Below, piece after piece: positions 9,191 to 18,132 of a stretch of 64,000 bases of DNA; position 1 is the stretch's first letter, and the number at the start of each line of letters is the position of its first letter. The notes beneath the pieces are model-generated. The model ran no database searches. It had not been told where the DNA came from and was given only the letters and a program-made list of their open reading frames with translations. The position numbers and the translations under genes are program-made. The DNA is from CAZICM01 sp964537685 (GTDB lineage Bacteria > Myxococcota_A > Polyangia > Polyangiales > Polyangiaceae), in contig CAZICM010000040.1 of NCBI GenBank assembly GCA_964537685.1, positions 20,663 through 84,662 on the forward strand, written 5' to 3'.

Positions 9191-10750
9191 TCACATTTTA
9201 AATGAAGTCATCGAATGCTCCTTGCCATCGAAGCGGAGGAGCACGGGTTTATTTTCGAGGCGGGTGGCGATGGCGGCGGGGCGTTTCCATACCCGCACCA
9301 AGGCGGCCAGGGTTTCCTTCGCGTAATCCACCTTTAAATCCATGCCGATATGCGCATGTTCCAGCAGGAGCTCACCCCGGTTTGCATAATTGGAATCCAC
9401 AACGCGGATGACCGGATCGCCGAAATTGGTCAATTGAAATAAAAGCTTTTCTTTTACGGCTTTAAATTCACGGCTTTCGATTTCATAACGATCGTTTCTG
9501 CCGGAAAATCCAAAGGTATACATCTTTTGTTCGATCACAAATTCAGGCGTGAGAAACTCATCGATAAACGTTACATCGTTGTAAAGCGTGCGCACCTGAA
9601 AGATTTTCTCGCGCCCGAGCCCTAGGCGCATATCCCAATTGTTTTTCTCATCTAAATCGTCGCATTCTTCCCACGCGCGGCCAAAACAGCCCCTGTTCCA
9701 CCGATCTTCAATGTGACGATAGAGTTCGACGCCAATTTTATAGGGATTTAATTGCCCTTTACCGGATGCCATGACGCTTGCATTCCGATCGGCATAATCA
9801 ATAATTTCATCGGCTCCCAGGATGCGCTCGGTCATCATTTTGGAATGCCAATATGCGGCCCAGCCCTCGTTCATAATTTTGGTCTGGCGCTGGGGTACAA
9901 AATAATAAGCCTCATCGCGGATGACTTCGAGCACATCCCTTTCCCAGCGCTCAAGCGGCGCGTGATCCAATAGAAATTGAAGGATATCCCGCTCAGGCCG
10001 CTCGGGCACTTTGCGCTCGGCGGGACGGGCTTGTTCCATTTTCTTTTTCTTGGCCTCTAAATATTCTTCCGGATTGATAAACGAATCCATGTATTCCTTC
10101 GCAGCCAGCCGGGGGACTTCCATGGGGGGCTCGTCTTCGCCGCTCGGTGTTTGCGCGGGTTTTCCGGTGAATGGCCGCCAAGGATCGATAAGATTTTCGA
10201 GGGACAAACAATAATCGATAAATTGTTCGACTTTATTGATGCCGTGGCGCTCGATATGCCTTGAAATACGGGCGCCATGATTGGCCATTTTATCGATCCA
10301 GCGCCGGTCCGGATCGTATCCAGGGGCTTTTTTAATGGGATCGATTAAAGGGCCGCTTTGATCTAAATCGGTCGCGCGGAAGCAAAAATTATTTTTAAAG
10401 AAATCCACATGGCCATACACATGCGCCATAACGAGTTTCTGCTCTGTCAATGAATTGCCTTCGAGCAAATAGGCATAGGAAGGATTGTTGTTGATGACCA
10501 TCTCATAGATTTTGGAGAGGCCATATTCATAGCTTTTTGAAAGCTGCTCGTATTCCATGCCAAAGCGCCAATGGGGATAGCGGCTGGGAAAGCCTCCATA
10601 GGCGGCTATTTCATTCATTTGGTCATAGGTGAGCATTTCAAAAATAACAGGGAAGAATTGCAGCCCATAATCGCGGGCGGCCTTTTCAACCCTATCCTGC
10701 TCGGTCCGCAAATACCGGGGAAGGGCCGTGTTCAGCGCGAATTTGCTCAT
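9191..10750 (-). CDS. SpoVR family protein
   Basis: A 519-residue protein with the SpoVR family layout over its whole length: LQFFPVIFEMLTYDQMNE, YPHWRFGMEYEQL, NNPSYAYLLEGNS, HVYGHVDFFKNN, HIERHG, then the central ILQFLLDHAPL and NEGWAAYWHSKMM, and a C-terminal half ending in the YTFGFS and LLLEH segments. In Bacillus the protein is needed for spore cortex formation. In other bacteria it is co-transcribed with PrkA kinase and the DUF444 protein under stress and starvation control. The ATG at 10750 is chosen because homology starts at MSKFALN; the longer frame runs into the DUF444 gene. It follows DUF444 with a 10-bp gap. Its biochemical activity is unknown. Confidence 0.93.
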   Translation of the reverse strand: MSKFALNTALPRYLRTEQDRVEKAARDYGLQFFPVIFEMLTYDQMNEIAAYGGFPSRYPHWRFGMEYEQLSKSYEYGLSKIYEMVINNNPSYAYLLEGNSLTEQKLVMAHVYGHVDFFKNNFCFRATDLDQSGPLIDPIKKAPGYDPDRRWIDKMANHGARISRHIERHGINKVEQFIDYCLSLENLIDPWRPFTGKPAQTPSGEDEPPMEVPRLAAKEYMDSFINPEEYLEAKKKKMEQARPAERKVPERPERDILQFLLDHAPLERWERDVLEVIRDEAYYFVPQRQTKIMNEGWAAYWHSKMMTERILGADEIIDYADRNASVMASGKGQLNPYKIGVELYRHIEDRWNRGCFGRAWEECDDLDEKNNWDMRLGLGREKIFQVRTLYNDVTFIDEFLTPEFVIEQKMYTFGFSGRNDRYEIESREFKAVKEKLLFQLTNFGDPVIRVVDSNYANRGELLLEHAHIGMDLKVDYAKETLAALVRVWKRPAAIATRLENKPVLLRFDGKEHSMTSFKM

Positions 10751-10760
10751 CGCTCGCCTC

Positions 10761-11873
10761 TTATTTTCCCTTGCCGAGAAAATCTTTAATGCTTCCGACA
10801 ATGGCGTCTTTGCCGGGGATTTCGCTGACAACCACCCGATCGTCTTTCGCGAAATGCTCGCGCAGGTCTTTGATGAATTGCCCCGATCCATAAGGGCTTT
10901 CTACCTGGCCATAGGCAAACATATTGACGCTGGGAAGAATTTGTTTTCGTAGGATATCAACACAATTTAATGTGTCGTCCATCGACCAGTTATCGCCGTC
11001 GGAAAAATGGAAGGGATAAATATTCCATTCGCTGGCCGGATAATCGGCGGCCATGATCTGGGCGCATAATTTATAGGCGCTGGAGATCATTGTTCCGCCG
11101 GATTCCCGCGTATGAAAAAAGGTGTCGCGATCGACTTCGCGCGCCGTGGCATCGTGAATAATAAAGCGGGATTCAATTCCTTTGTATTGCTTGTTGAGCC
11201 AGGCGTCGAGCCAAAACGATTCAATGCGGACGATCTCTTTTTGTTCGTCCCCCATAGAGCCGGAAACATCCATCATATAAATAATGACCGCATTGGCGAT
11301 AGGTTCGTTGATTATCTTCCAAGAGCGGTATCGTTTGTCGTCGGGAACGGGCACAACCACGGGCCGATCGCTGCGGAATGTGCCGCTGGCAATCATTCTT
11401 TTTAAGGCTTCGCGATAGGTTCTCTTGAAATGGCGGAGCGATTCAGGCCCTACCCTCCGAATGCCCGAATACCGATCGTGGGCGTCAGAAATCTTGCTTT
11501 TGCCCTTATTTTGAATGTCAGGCAGCTCGAGCTCTTCGCCCAGAATATCCGCGAGCTCATCCAAAGTTACATCGACTTCCAGCGCATGCTCGCCCGCGTC
11601 TTTGCCCGCTTTGCCCTGGCCATCCTTGCCTTTTTCCGTATCGCCGCCAAGGGGATCGCCCGGCTTGCCTTCCCCCTGTCCAACACCGCCCTTTTGTTTA
11701 TCGCCAAAAATAAAGCGGGGAATATCAATTTGCGGAATGGGAATGGAGACCAAATCCTTTCCCTTGCGCCCAATCAATTCACCTTGGGCAATATAGCGGC
11801 GCAAGTTTTGGCGAATTTTTCCGCGGATGATTTGCCGAAAACGGCCGTGATCCTGGTCGATTTTGAGCGACAC
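10761..11873 (-). CDS. DUF444 (YeaH-like) protein with von Willebrand A-type domain
   Basis: A 370-residue protein of the YeaH/DUF444 family. The N-terminus (FRQIIRGKIRQNLRRYI, then GRKGKDLVSIPIPQI) and a Gly/Lys/Asp-rich linker at residues 60-95 are typical. The C-terminal half has the metal-site motif MMDVSGSMGDEQK near residue 200 and the sequence FFHTRESGGTMISSAY, matching the family. It sits between a carboxyltransferase gene (39 bp upstream) and SpoVR (10 bp downstream). In many proteobacteria the order is prkA-yeaH-spoVR; no PrkA kinase gene is present here. Its role is likely regulatory or stress-related, but molecularly unknown. Confidence 0.92.
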   Translation of the reverse strand: MSLKIDQDHGRFRQIIRGKIRQNLRRYIAQGELIGRKGKDLVSIPIPQIDIPRFIFGDKQKGGVGQGEGKPGDPLGGDTEKGKDGQGKAGKDAGEHALEVDVTLDELADILGEELELPDIQNKGKSKISDAHDRYSGIRRVGPESLRHFKRTYREALKRMIASGTFRSDRPVVVPVPDDKRYRSWKIINEPIANAVIIYMMDVSGSMGDEQKEIVRIESFWLDAWLNKQYKGIESRFIIHDATAREVDRDTFFHTRESGGTMISSAYKLCAQIMAADYPASEWNIYPFHFSDGDNWSMDDTLNCVDILRKQILPSVNMFAYGQVESPYGSGQFIKDLREHFAKDDRVVVSEIPGKDAIVGSIKDFLGKGK

Positions 11874-11912
11874 GGGCCGAGCATAGCAGATCGCACAGCG
11901 GCGCGATCGGGC

Positions 11913-13445
11913 CTAGACAGGAGGGACCAAATGTTTCTTGCGCGGCCGTTCTTCGCGCTTGCCTTCATATCGATCGAATCGTTTGGCAATCTCGCGCCGC
12001 AAATCGGTGCTCGGTACAATCGCATCGACAACCAATTCAGCGCCGAGTTTGATTAAATCGATGTCCGCGCGGTATTCGTCGCGAAGCTTTTGAACGAGGG
12101 CATCTCTTTCGGGGCCCTCGGCAATTGCATGAATTTTATTGTAAAAGACCGCATTCACGGCCGCGTTGGGCCCCATAACGGCAATGGATGCGGAGGGCAA
12201 TGCAATGCAGGCGTCGGGAGCAAAGGCGGGGCCGCACATCGCATACAGGCCGGCTCCATAGGCTTTGCGCACAATGACCGAAAGCTTGGGAACCGTGGCT
12301 TCGCTGACGGCGGCAATCATTTTCGCGCCCGCCCGGATAATGCCCTGTTTTTCGACAACGGTTCCAATCATAAATCCAGGAACGTCGGCCAAATATAAAA
12401 GGGGAATATTAAATGCGTCGCAGAGCCAAATAAATCGGGCGGCCTTGTCGGCGGAATCGACGAAAAGCACGCCGCCCTTGTATTTAGGCTGATTGGCAAC
12501 GATACCGACCACGCGGCCTTCAATGCGGCAAAAACCCGTGACGATTTCTTTGGCGTAGAGCTTTTTGATTTCGACAAATGTGCCTTCATCAATAATAGCG
12601 TTAATCACAGCCATTATATCGAATGGCTTGTTTTCATCGGGCGGAATCACGCTTTCAAGTGGAGGCTGGTCGGCCTTGGGCGGATGCGGGTTGAAGCGCG
12701 GCGGGGCCTCGTCGCAATTCTTGGGCATGAGCGCGAAGTAGCGCTTGGCAAAGGCGATGGCTTCTTCCTCGGTCTTTACGAGCACATCGCCGCAGCCCGA
12801 TTCAGAACAGTGCATGCGGGCTCCGCCCAGCTCTTCAAGCGTGACTTTTTCACCGATGACCATTTCAGCCATGCGGGGCGAGCCGAGATACATGCTGGCG
12901 TTTTTGTCGACCATCACGACGATGTCGCAAAACGCGGGAATATAGGCTCCGCCGGCCGCCGAAGGACCGAACAAAAGGCAGATCTGGGGCACCATGCCCG
13001 AGAGCGCGACCTCGTTGTAGAAAATGCGTCCCGCGCCTCTTCGCCCAGGAAACATTTCAATTTGATCGGTGATGCGCGCGCCCGCGGAGTCGACCAAATA
13101 AAACAGCGGGCAGCGAAGGCTTTGAGCCGTCTCTTGGATGCGAAGAATTTTTTCGACGGTGCGCCGTCCCCAACTGCCCGCCTTCACCGTTGAGTCATTG
13201 GCCATCACGCAAACGATGCGGCCGTCGATCGTTCCCGTGCCGATCACCACGCCGTCGGCGGGAAGTTCGGGATCGAGCGCATTCGCGAAGGCGCTGTCTT
13301 CGATGAAGCTGGCCTCGTCGAGCAGAAGCTCGATGCGCTTGCGCGCGAAGAGCTTGCCCTGTTCAGAATTCTTTTCGTGATATTTGCGCGCACCGCCCTG
13401 CTCGATGCGCGCGAGCTCTTGCCGGATTTGCTTGTCGGACGACAT
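11913..13445 (-). CDS. Acyl-CoA carboxylase, carboxyltransferase (beta) subunit, second copy
   Basis: A 510-residue paralogue of the 608-2176 gene, again of the propionyl/methylcrotonyl-CoA carboxylase beta family. Motifs visible are YLVDSAGARI, LFGPSAAGGAYIPAF, EGRVVGIVANQPKYKGG, YLADVPGFMIG and VIVRKAYGAGLYAMCG. The two copies differ at many positions in these motifs (for instance GPSAAGG against GPGAAGT), so they probably serve different acyl-CoA substrates. It lies 17 bp after the VWA gene and 39 bp before DUF444, all on the minus strand. No biotin carboxylase gene is adjacent. ATG at 13445 gives full family length. Confidence 0.92.
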   Translation of the reverse strand: MSSDKQIRQELARIEQGGARKYHEKNSEQGKLFARKRIELLLDEASFIEDSAFANALDPELPADGVVIGTGTIDGRIVCVMANDSTVKAGSWGRRTVEKILRIQETAQSLRCPLFYLVDSAGARITDQIEMFPGRRGAGRIFYNEVALSGMVPQICLLFGPSAAGGAYIPAFCDIVVMVDKNASMYLGSPRMAEMVIGEKVTLEELGGARMHCSESGCGDVLVKTEEEAIAFAKRYFALMPKNCDEAPPRFNPHPPKADQPPLESVIPPDENKPFDIMAVINAIIDEGTFVEIKKLYAKEIVTGFCRIEGRVVGIVANQPKYKGGVLFVDSADKAARFIWLCDAFNIPLLYLADVPGFMIGTVVEKQGIIRAGAKMIAAVSEATVPKLSVIVRKAYGAGLYAMCGPAFAPDACIALPSASIAVMGPNAAVNAVFYNKIHAIAEGPERDALVQKLRDEYRADIDLIKLGAELVVDAIVPSTDLRREIAKRFDRYEGKREERPRKKHLVPPV

Positions 13446-13462
13446 GAGTGCACCGGATAGCG

Positions 13463-14872
13463 CTACTTTCGCCGCGCGACTACCTCCCGCGCAGCCGCTT
13501 CGAGTTCGCGCGCTGTCCTTGCGCTTAAAACCTTGGTCGAGGCGGCCGAATACTTCAGCATCGCACTGTCACCGCTGCCCCACCGGGATGGATCTTCGGG
13601 GCAGAGCCAGAGGAGCGAGCCCGCGCGCTCGCGCAGCCTGCGAACGGTCTGGGCTTCGTCGGGAAAGTAATTCGTGCGGCCGTCGCCGAGGATGACAAGG
13701 GTTGTCCTGCGATCGATGTCGCGGCCGAAACCCTCTTCAAAGAGCTTGAATACGCGGCCGTAGTTTGAGTTGTGAGCTGCGTTCACGAGATCTCCCTGCG
13801 CAATGCGGGCGAGCGCAGAGGCCGTGTTCGTCTGTTCAAACAGTTTGGTCGTCTCGGCAATTTCACTCACAAACACAAAGGTGCGCGTTTGCTTGAAGAG
13901 CTCATGGCAAACAGCGATGAACTCGAGCATGAAGCTCGCGGCATGCCGGACGGAGTCCGAGATATCGCAGAGGATCATGAGCTTGGGCTTGTCGCGCCTT
14001 TTTGCCCGCCGTATCGGAACGAATGGAACGCCGCCTGTTTGAAGGCTTTTGCGCATCGTGCGGTGAGGATCGATGCGGCCTTTTTGGGCGCGCCTCCGGC
14101 GCATGCGTTCGGCGCCGCGGATTCGCTCGGCAAGCGTCTTGATCGCATGGCGCACTTCTTCAATTTCATCCTGCGATAGCACCTGAAAGGGCTTGTCTAC
14201 ACGGCTCTTCAGGCCATCCGCATCCTCGTTGCCGGACAGTTTGCGTTCGAGACTTATCGACACATGCGCGCGGATACGGTGCCGCATCGCTTCGAGCTCG
14301 TCGCCAAGCGCATCCGAAAGCGCTTCACCGCGCTCGGCTCCGAGAGCTTCGCGCAGCGCTTGGCGAATTCGGCGAAGAGCTCCTCCTATTTTTGGAATGC
14401 CAAGCTGTTCATAGAGGCGCTGTGTATAGAAACCGACTTGAAGGGGGCTCTGCATTGGAGCGAGCAGCCGGGCAATACCCGCGCGCATCAGCAGATGATC
14501 GAGCTCGCTTTCTTCGCCCGCAAACGCAAGCACACCCTGCATTTCGCCTGGGCCTCGGCGTTCGGATGCCGCGTCCAACAGCTCACGCAAAGCGAGAAGC
14601 TCCGCATCATGAAAACCCCGATCGCGAAGGCGTCCCCAAAAATCGGACGCATGCGCGCGCCCCCGGGAAAAGAAGCGATCGAAGCTGGCAATGAAGCGCC
14701 GGCGATCTTGAGCGCGCTCCACAAGCGCGCAAAGCAGCGCGCCTTGAAATGCATTTCTATCTTCAAAGCCGACAAGCGCCGCCGCTTGAACAGCAAGCAG
14801 CGCGGCGGCGGGAGAAATTTCAAATCCCTCGCGCCGCAGTACCCAAAAAAACTCATCCAAGAGACGGAGCAT
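13463..14872 (-). CDS. CoxE-like von Willebrand A-type domain protein
   Basis: A 469-residue protein. The N-terminal 200 residues are helical and Arg-rich (FFWVLRREGFEISPAAAL resembles the N-terminus of CoxE-type proteins). A basic segment (RMRRRRAQKGR) precedes the VWA domain, which starts at KPKLMILCDISDSVRHA (modified metal-ion motif DxSDS near residue 300) and contains the later Thr/Asp site ILGDGRTNY. Such proteins normally work with a MoxR AAA+ ATPase as metal-insertion or complex-assembly chaperones; no such ATPase gene is in the window. It is the first gene of the run VWA, carboxyltransferase, DUF444, SpoVR. Confidence 0.85.
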   Translation of the reverse strand: MLRLLDEFFWVLRREGFEISPAAALLAVQAAALVGFEDRNAFQGALLCALVERAQDRRRFIASFDRFFSRGRAHASDFWGRLRDRGFHDAELLALRELLDAASERRGPGEMQGVLAFAGEESELDHLLMRAGIARLLAPMQSPLQVGFYTQRLYEQLGIPKIGGALRRIRQALREALGAERGEALSDALGDELEAMRHRIRAHVSISLERKLSGNEDADGLKSRVDKPFQVLSQDEIEEVRHAIKTLAERIRGAERMRRRRAQKGRIDPHRTMRKSLQTGGVPFVPIRRAKRRDKPKLMILCDISDSVRHAASFMLEFIAVCHELFKQTRTFVFVSEIAETTKLFEQTNTASALARIAQGDLVNAAHNSNYGRVFKLFEEGFGRDIDRRTTLVILGDGRTNYFPDEAQTVRRLRERAGSLLWLCPEDPSRWGSGDSAMLKYSAASTKVLSARTARELEAAAREVVARRK

Positions 14873-15022
14873 GAGGTTGAGCTAGAAAAACGGCCGTCCA
14901 GCGAATAAATCGCACTGCATTGAAAGCTGCATTCTAAACATGAAGTGCCATCTATTTGGCGTTGACAAAAGCCTCATCTGAGCCATGCAATCGCGGAGCC
15001 GGCATCGCCCGCCGCGGCGGAC

Positions 15023-16546
15023 ATGAATTCATCGCTGTCAAAAACCGATATTTTCAACGTGCTCTCGGGCATGCATTGCGCGGTCAGCGGAGATGGCCTG
15101 ATCACCCAAATTTGGGGAGCCTGGGAACAATTTCTCGGCATTCAGCCTAAAGAGCTCATCGGTTCGCGCATTCTCGAGCGGGTTCATCAGGATGACCTCC
15201 CGCTCACCCAGAAAACCTTAAAGCTTTTGTTTTTGATGCGCGCTTCGGCAACCAAAAGCGCGGTTCGGAACCGCCGCATCAGAAACCGAATGAGGCACAA
15301 AGACGGAAGCTTCGTTCAATTTCTGTGGAGTGCGGCCGTGCCGCCGGGCGAAGACACGGTTCTTCTTTCAGCCTACCGGCCTAGCAAAATCGAAACGGAA
15401 CTCCGCCTCGCCAAGACACTGGCCGACGCACTTCCTTTGCACGTAACCATGGAGTCGCCCGAGGGAACGCTCCTGTACGATAACAGGACTTCAAATACAT
15501 CCGCATACGAAGATGAATCGATCGAATCTGGTGAAAGAGCGGCTGATTCAAAGCATTTTGCAAAAATATTAAAACACCAAGAGATTCTACATCATCTTTA
15601 TCAAAATGGATCATGGGCGGGCGAGACGGTCGCCTCAGATCCCGATGGCACTTCTTATCCCGTCCACCGGACGCTGGTTGCCCTGGAATCCAAAGGAAGC
15701 GAGCCGGCATCCGTCGTGGCGTGCATCGAACGGGATCTGCGCGAGCTTGATCGGGAACGAATACTCACGCGCCAGCTTGAAATGCTGGTTTCATCCACAT
15801 CCGATCTAATTGCCACCGCTTCGTTTAAAGGAATAACAACCTACATCAATCCAGCCGGCATGGCGCTTCTGGACCGCAGCGGCGAAACCTTCGATTCCTT
15901 GCGTCTATCCGATATTTTACCTTCGCAATACCTTCAGATGTTTGTGGATGAAGTCTTTCCTGCAGTGCGCCGCGATGGCATTTGGCAAGGCGATTCAGAA
16001 CTGTTGCGCAAAGACGGATCGACCTTCCCTGTGTCTCAGGTCGTGCTTCTCATGCGAGATCAGCATGGAAATCCAATGGGATATGGCACCATTGCAAAAG
16101 ATTTGCGAACGCGTTATGCCCTGGAGCAGAGCCTTAAAAAAACATTACAATCGTTATCGTGCCCAATACTTCAATTAGATGATGGGATTCTCGCAATGCC
16201 CGTCATTGGAGACGTAGACGATCAGCGGGCGGTGCTTATGACCCAAACGCTGCTCAAGGCCCTCGTTGACAAGAAATGCTCTTTGTTCGTCGTGGATTTC
16301 ACCGGCATCGAAGCCGGCGATCCCACTATTTTGGAGCGCTTTTTAGCGATGTTTTCAGCGGCGCGCTGGCTTGGCGCAACGGCGTGGGTAAGCGGTATCT
16401 CTGCCCAAATGGCCCAGAGCCTTCCATTCGAGCGTGAGGTGCTGCCAGAACTTTGCGCCTTCCCAACACTGAGCGACGCGCTTTCAGCGGCGCGCTCTTT
16501 CAGGGCCATGCGCCGCGTACGCCACGCCCAGCCGCGGCGGAGATAA
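15023..16546 (+). CDS. PAS-PAS-STAS sensor protein, RsbR-like (copy 1)
   Basis: A 507-residue protein. Two or three PAS-like sections can be seen, beginning with FNVLSGMHCAVSGDGLITQI and later LVSSTSDLIATASFKGITTYINPAG, followed by a FPVSQVVLLMRDQHGNPMGYG PAC segment. The C-terminal 120 residues form a STAS domain: LQSLSCPILQLDDGILAMPVIG, LFVVDFTGIE and ARWLGATAWVSGIS. This matches RsbR/stressosome co-antagonists. The Thr phosphorylated in the Bacillus protein (DTxV region) is not cleanly conserved: the local sequence is GDPTIL. No kinase or phosphatase partner is adjacent. The downstream paralogue follows after 8 bp. Confidence 0.85.
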   Translation: MNSSLSKTDIFNVLSGMHCAVSGDGLITQIWGAWEQFLGIQPKELIGSRILERVHQDDLPLTQKTLKLLFLMRASATKSAVRNRRIRNRMRHKDGSFVQFLWSAAVPPGEDTVLLSAYRPSKIETELRLAKTLADALPLHVTMESPEGTLLYDNRTSNTSAYEDESIESGERAADSKHFAKILKHQEILHHLYQNGSWAGETVASDPDGTSYPVHRTLVALESKGSEPASVVACIERDLRELDRERILTRQLEMLVSSTSDLIATASFKGITTYINPAGMALLDRSGETFDSLRLSDILPSQYLQMFVDEVFPAVRRDGIWQGDSELLRKDGSTFPVSQVVLLMRDQHGNPMGYGTIAKDLRTRYALEQSLKKTLQSLSCPILQLDDGILAMPVIGDVDDQRAVLMTQTLLKALVDKKCSLFVVDFTGIEAGDPTILERFLAMFSAARWLGATAWVSGISAQMAQSLPFEREVLPELCAFPTLSDALSAARSFRAMRRVRHAQPRRR

Positions 16547-16554
16547 GGTCATCC

Positions 16555-18132
16555 ATGCAGGAGCTCAAAAACGGCCGCCTCGATGAGAACTTGCTCTTTA
16601 ACTTATCCGCTGAACCTATTTTCGTCGTGGATAGCGAAGGCTGCTTTGAGGATGCGAATCCAGCGTTTACCGAAGTATTCGGCTGGGCGCCCAGTCATGA
16701 TCGCTCTCTGCGCTTGTTGGATGTGATCCATGAAGACGATCGGCCCCATGTACGGGCGATCTTGTCCGGACTCGCCGGCGAATCCCCTGGTCAATCCAAT
16801 CGATTTGCTGAATTTATCTGCCGTATTTACCGGAAGACGGGCGGCGCTACGGAAAAAGATGTGCGCTGGTCTTCGTGGAGCGCGGCGCGGGTGCCTAATT
16901 CGCCTTATGTTGTCGCGCGCGTCGACGATATTCACGATGACTATCTTTCGCTGCACCTATTCAAGCTGTTGGTCGATCAGGTGCCGGATTTTGTCGCGAT
17001 CAGTAAAACCAATGGCCAATTGATTTATGTAAATCCCGCGGGGCAGGCGCTGGTCGGGCTTTCGGCCGAACAGATTTCAGGCATGCGTCACCGCGATCTC
17101 ATTCCAGCCGATGAAATGGCGCATTTGGACCGGGATGTGCTGCCTGAACTGCTGAAGCTGGGTAAATGGACGGGCGAGAGTGTGTTCAAGCATAGCGACG
17201 GAACGCGCCTGCCCGTTCACCGAACCATTGTCACGCTGGCCGACGAACGGGGAAATCCTATCGCTTATGGTTCCATTGCGGCCGATTTGAGAGCGCTTAA
17301 ACAACAGGAAAGCGAGCTTCTTCGGCTGTACACATTGCTGGAGCACACGACCGATTTGGTTGCCATTGCAGATCAGCATCGGCAGCTTCAATTCATCAAT
17401 GATGCGGGCCTCAAAATGCTGAGCCTGGAGCGCGGGCGGATACAATCCTTGAGTATTGATGACTTAATGTTTCCAATTTCATTGGATATCAGCCCATCTC
17501 TGCCGGAAAATGAAAACGTTTCATACGAAATCGGCGATCTGCTGACCTGTGAGCATACGCTGCGCGCACAGGATGGGCTTGGCATTCCAGCGGCGATGAT
17601 TCTCGCCGTGCTGCGCAATTCGCTTGGCGAAGCGGAGGGATTCGCTTTGGTGGCCCGCGATCTCAGCGAACGCAAGGCGCTCGAACATTCTCTGAAGAAT
17701 GCCATCTTATCGCTTTCAAACCCCATTCTCGAGGTGGGGCCGCGTCTCGTGGCTTTGCCCATTGTGGGCGCCGTCGATTCCGAGCGGGCATCGCGGATGA
17801 ACAGCGCGTTGCTCAATGCTATTGCTTCAAAACAGGCTCGTACGGCGATTTTAGATCTCACCGGGGCGCAAATAGGTCCTCAAGCCAATCCCAGGGAACT
17901 CCTCGCGGTGGTTCATCAAATGATGCACGGTGCATCGCTGCTGGGCGCTGAATGCCTGCTCTCGGGCTTGTCGCCTGAATTGGCCTCTGCAATGGTGCAG
18001 GAAGTAACAAATTCAACAATAAATATCGTCAATACAAAAAAATTGAATGTATTTCACACGCTGAAAAGGGCTATTCAGTTTGCGGTGCGGAAGGAGCGTC
18101 GGCGGGCGCAGGCTCGGCAAGCAGCGTCTTAA
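16555..18132 (+). CDS. PAS-PAS-PAS-STAS sensor protein, RsbR-like (copy 2)
   Basis: A 525-residue paralogue of the preceding gene. PAS segments start at NLSAEPIFVVDSEGCFEDANPA, LLVDQVPDFVAISKTNGQLIYVNPAG and LLEHTTDLVAIADQHRQLQFIN. The middle one carries the same DGTrLPVHRTiVtL block as copy 1. The STAS domain covers the last 130 residues (LSLSNPILEVGPRLVALPIVG, AILDLTGAQIG, GASLLGAECLLSGLS). The Asp-Thr of RsbR is absent (GPQANP). The ATG at 16555 is chosen; a longer frame would overlap copy 1. Its 3' end overlaps the convergent PDZ-thioredoxin gene by 62 bp. Likely a cytosolic signalling adaptor. Confidence 0.85.
   Translation: MQELKNGRLDENLLFNLSAEPIFVVDSEGCFEDANPAFTEVFGWAPSHDRSLRLLDVIHEDDRPHVRAILSGLAGESPGQSNRFAEFICRIYRKTGGATEKDVRWSSWSAARVPNSPYVVARVDDIHDDYLSLHLFKLLVDQVPDFVAISKTNGQLIYVNPAGQALVGLSAEQISGMRHRDLIPADEMAHLDRDVLPELLKLGKWTGESVFKHSDGTRLPVHRTIVTLADERGNPIAYGSIAADLRALKQQESELLRLYTLLEHTTDLVAIADQHRQLQFINDAGLKMLSLERGRIQSLSIDDLMFPISLDISPSLPENENVSYEIGDLLTCEHTLRAQDGLGIPAAMILAVLRNSLGEAEGFALVARDLSERKALEHSLKNAILSLSNPILEVGPRLVALPIVGAVDSERASRMNSALLNAIASKQARTAILDLTGAQIGPQANPRELLAVVHQMMHGASLLGAECLLSGLSPELASAMVQEVTNSTINIVNTKKLNVFHTLKRAIQFAVRKERRRAQARQAAS

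Noticed and set aside
14962..14990. TTGACA-like -35 box upstream of the first PAS-STAS gene
   Set aside because: The matching -10 position (ATGCAA) is poor, so a promoter call is not supported.
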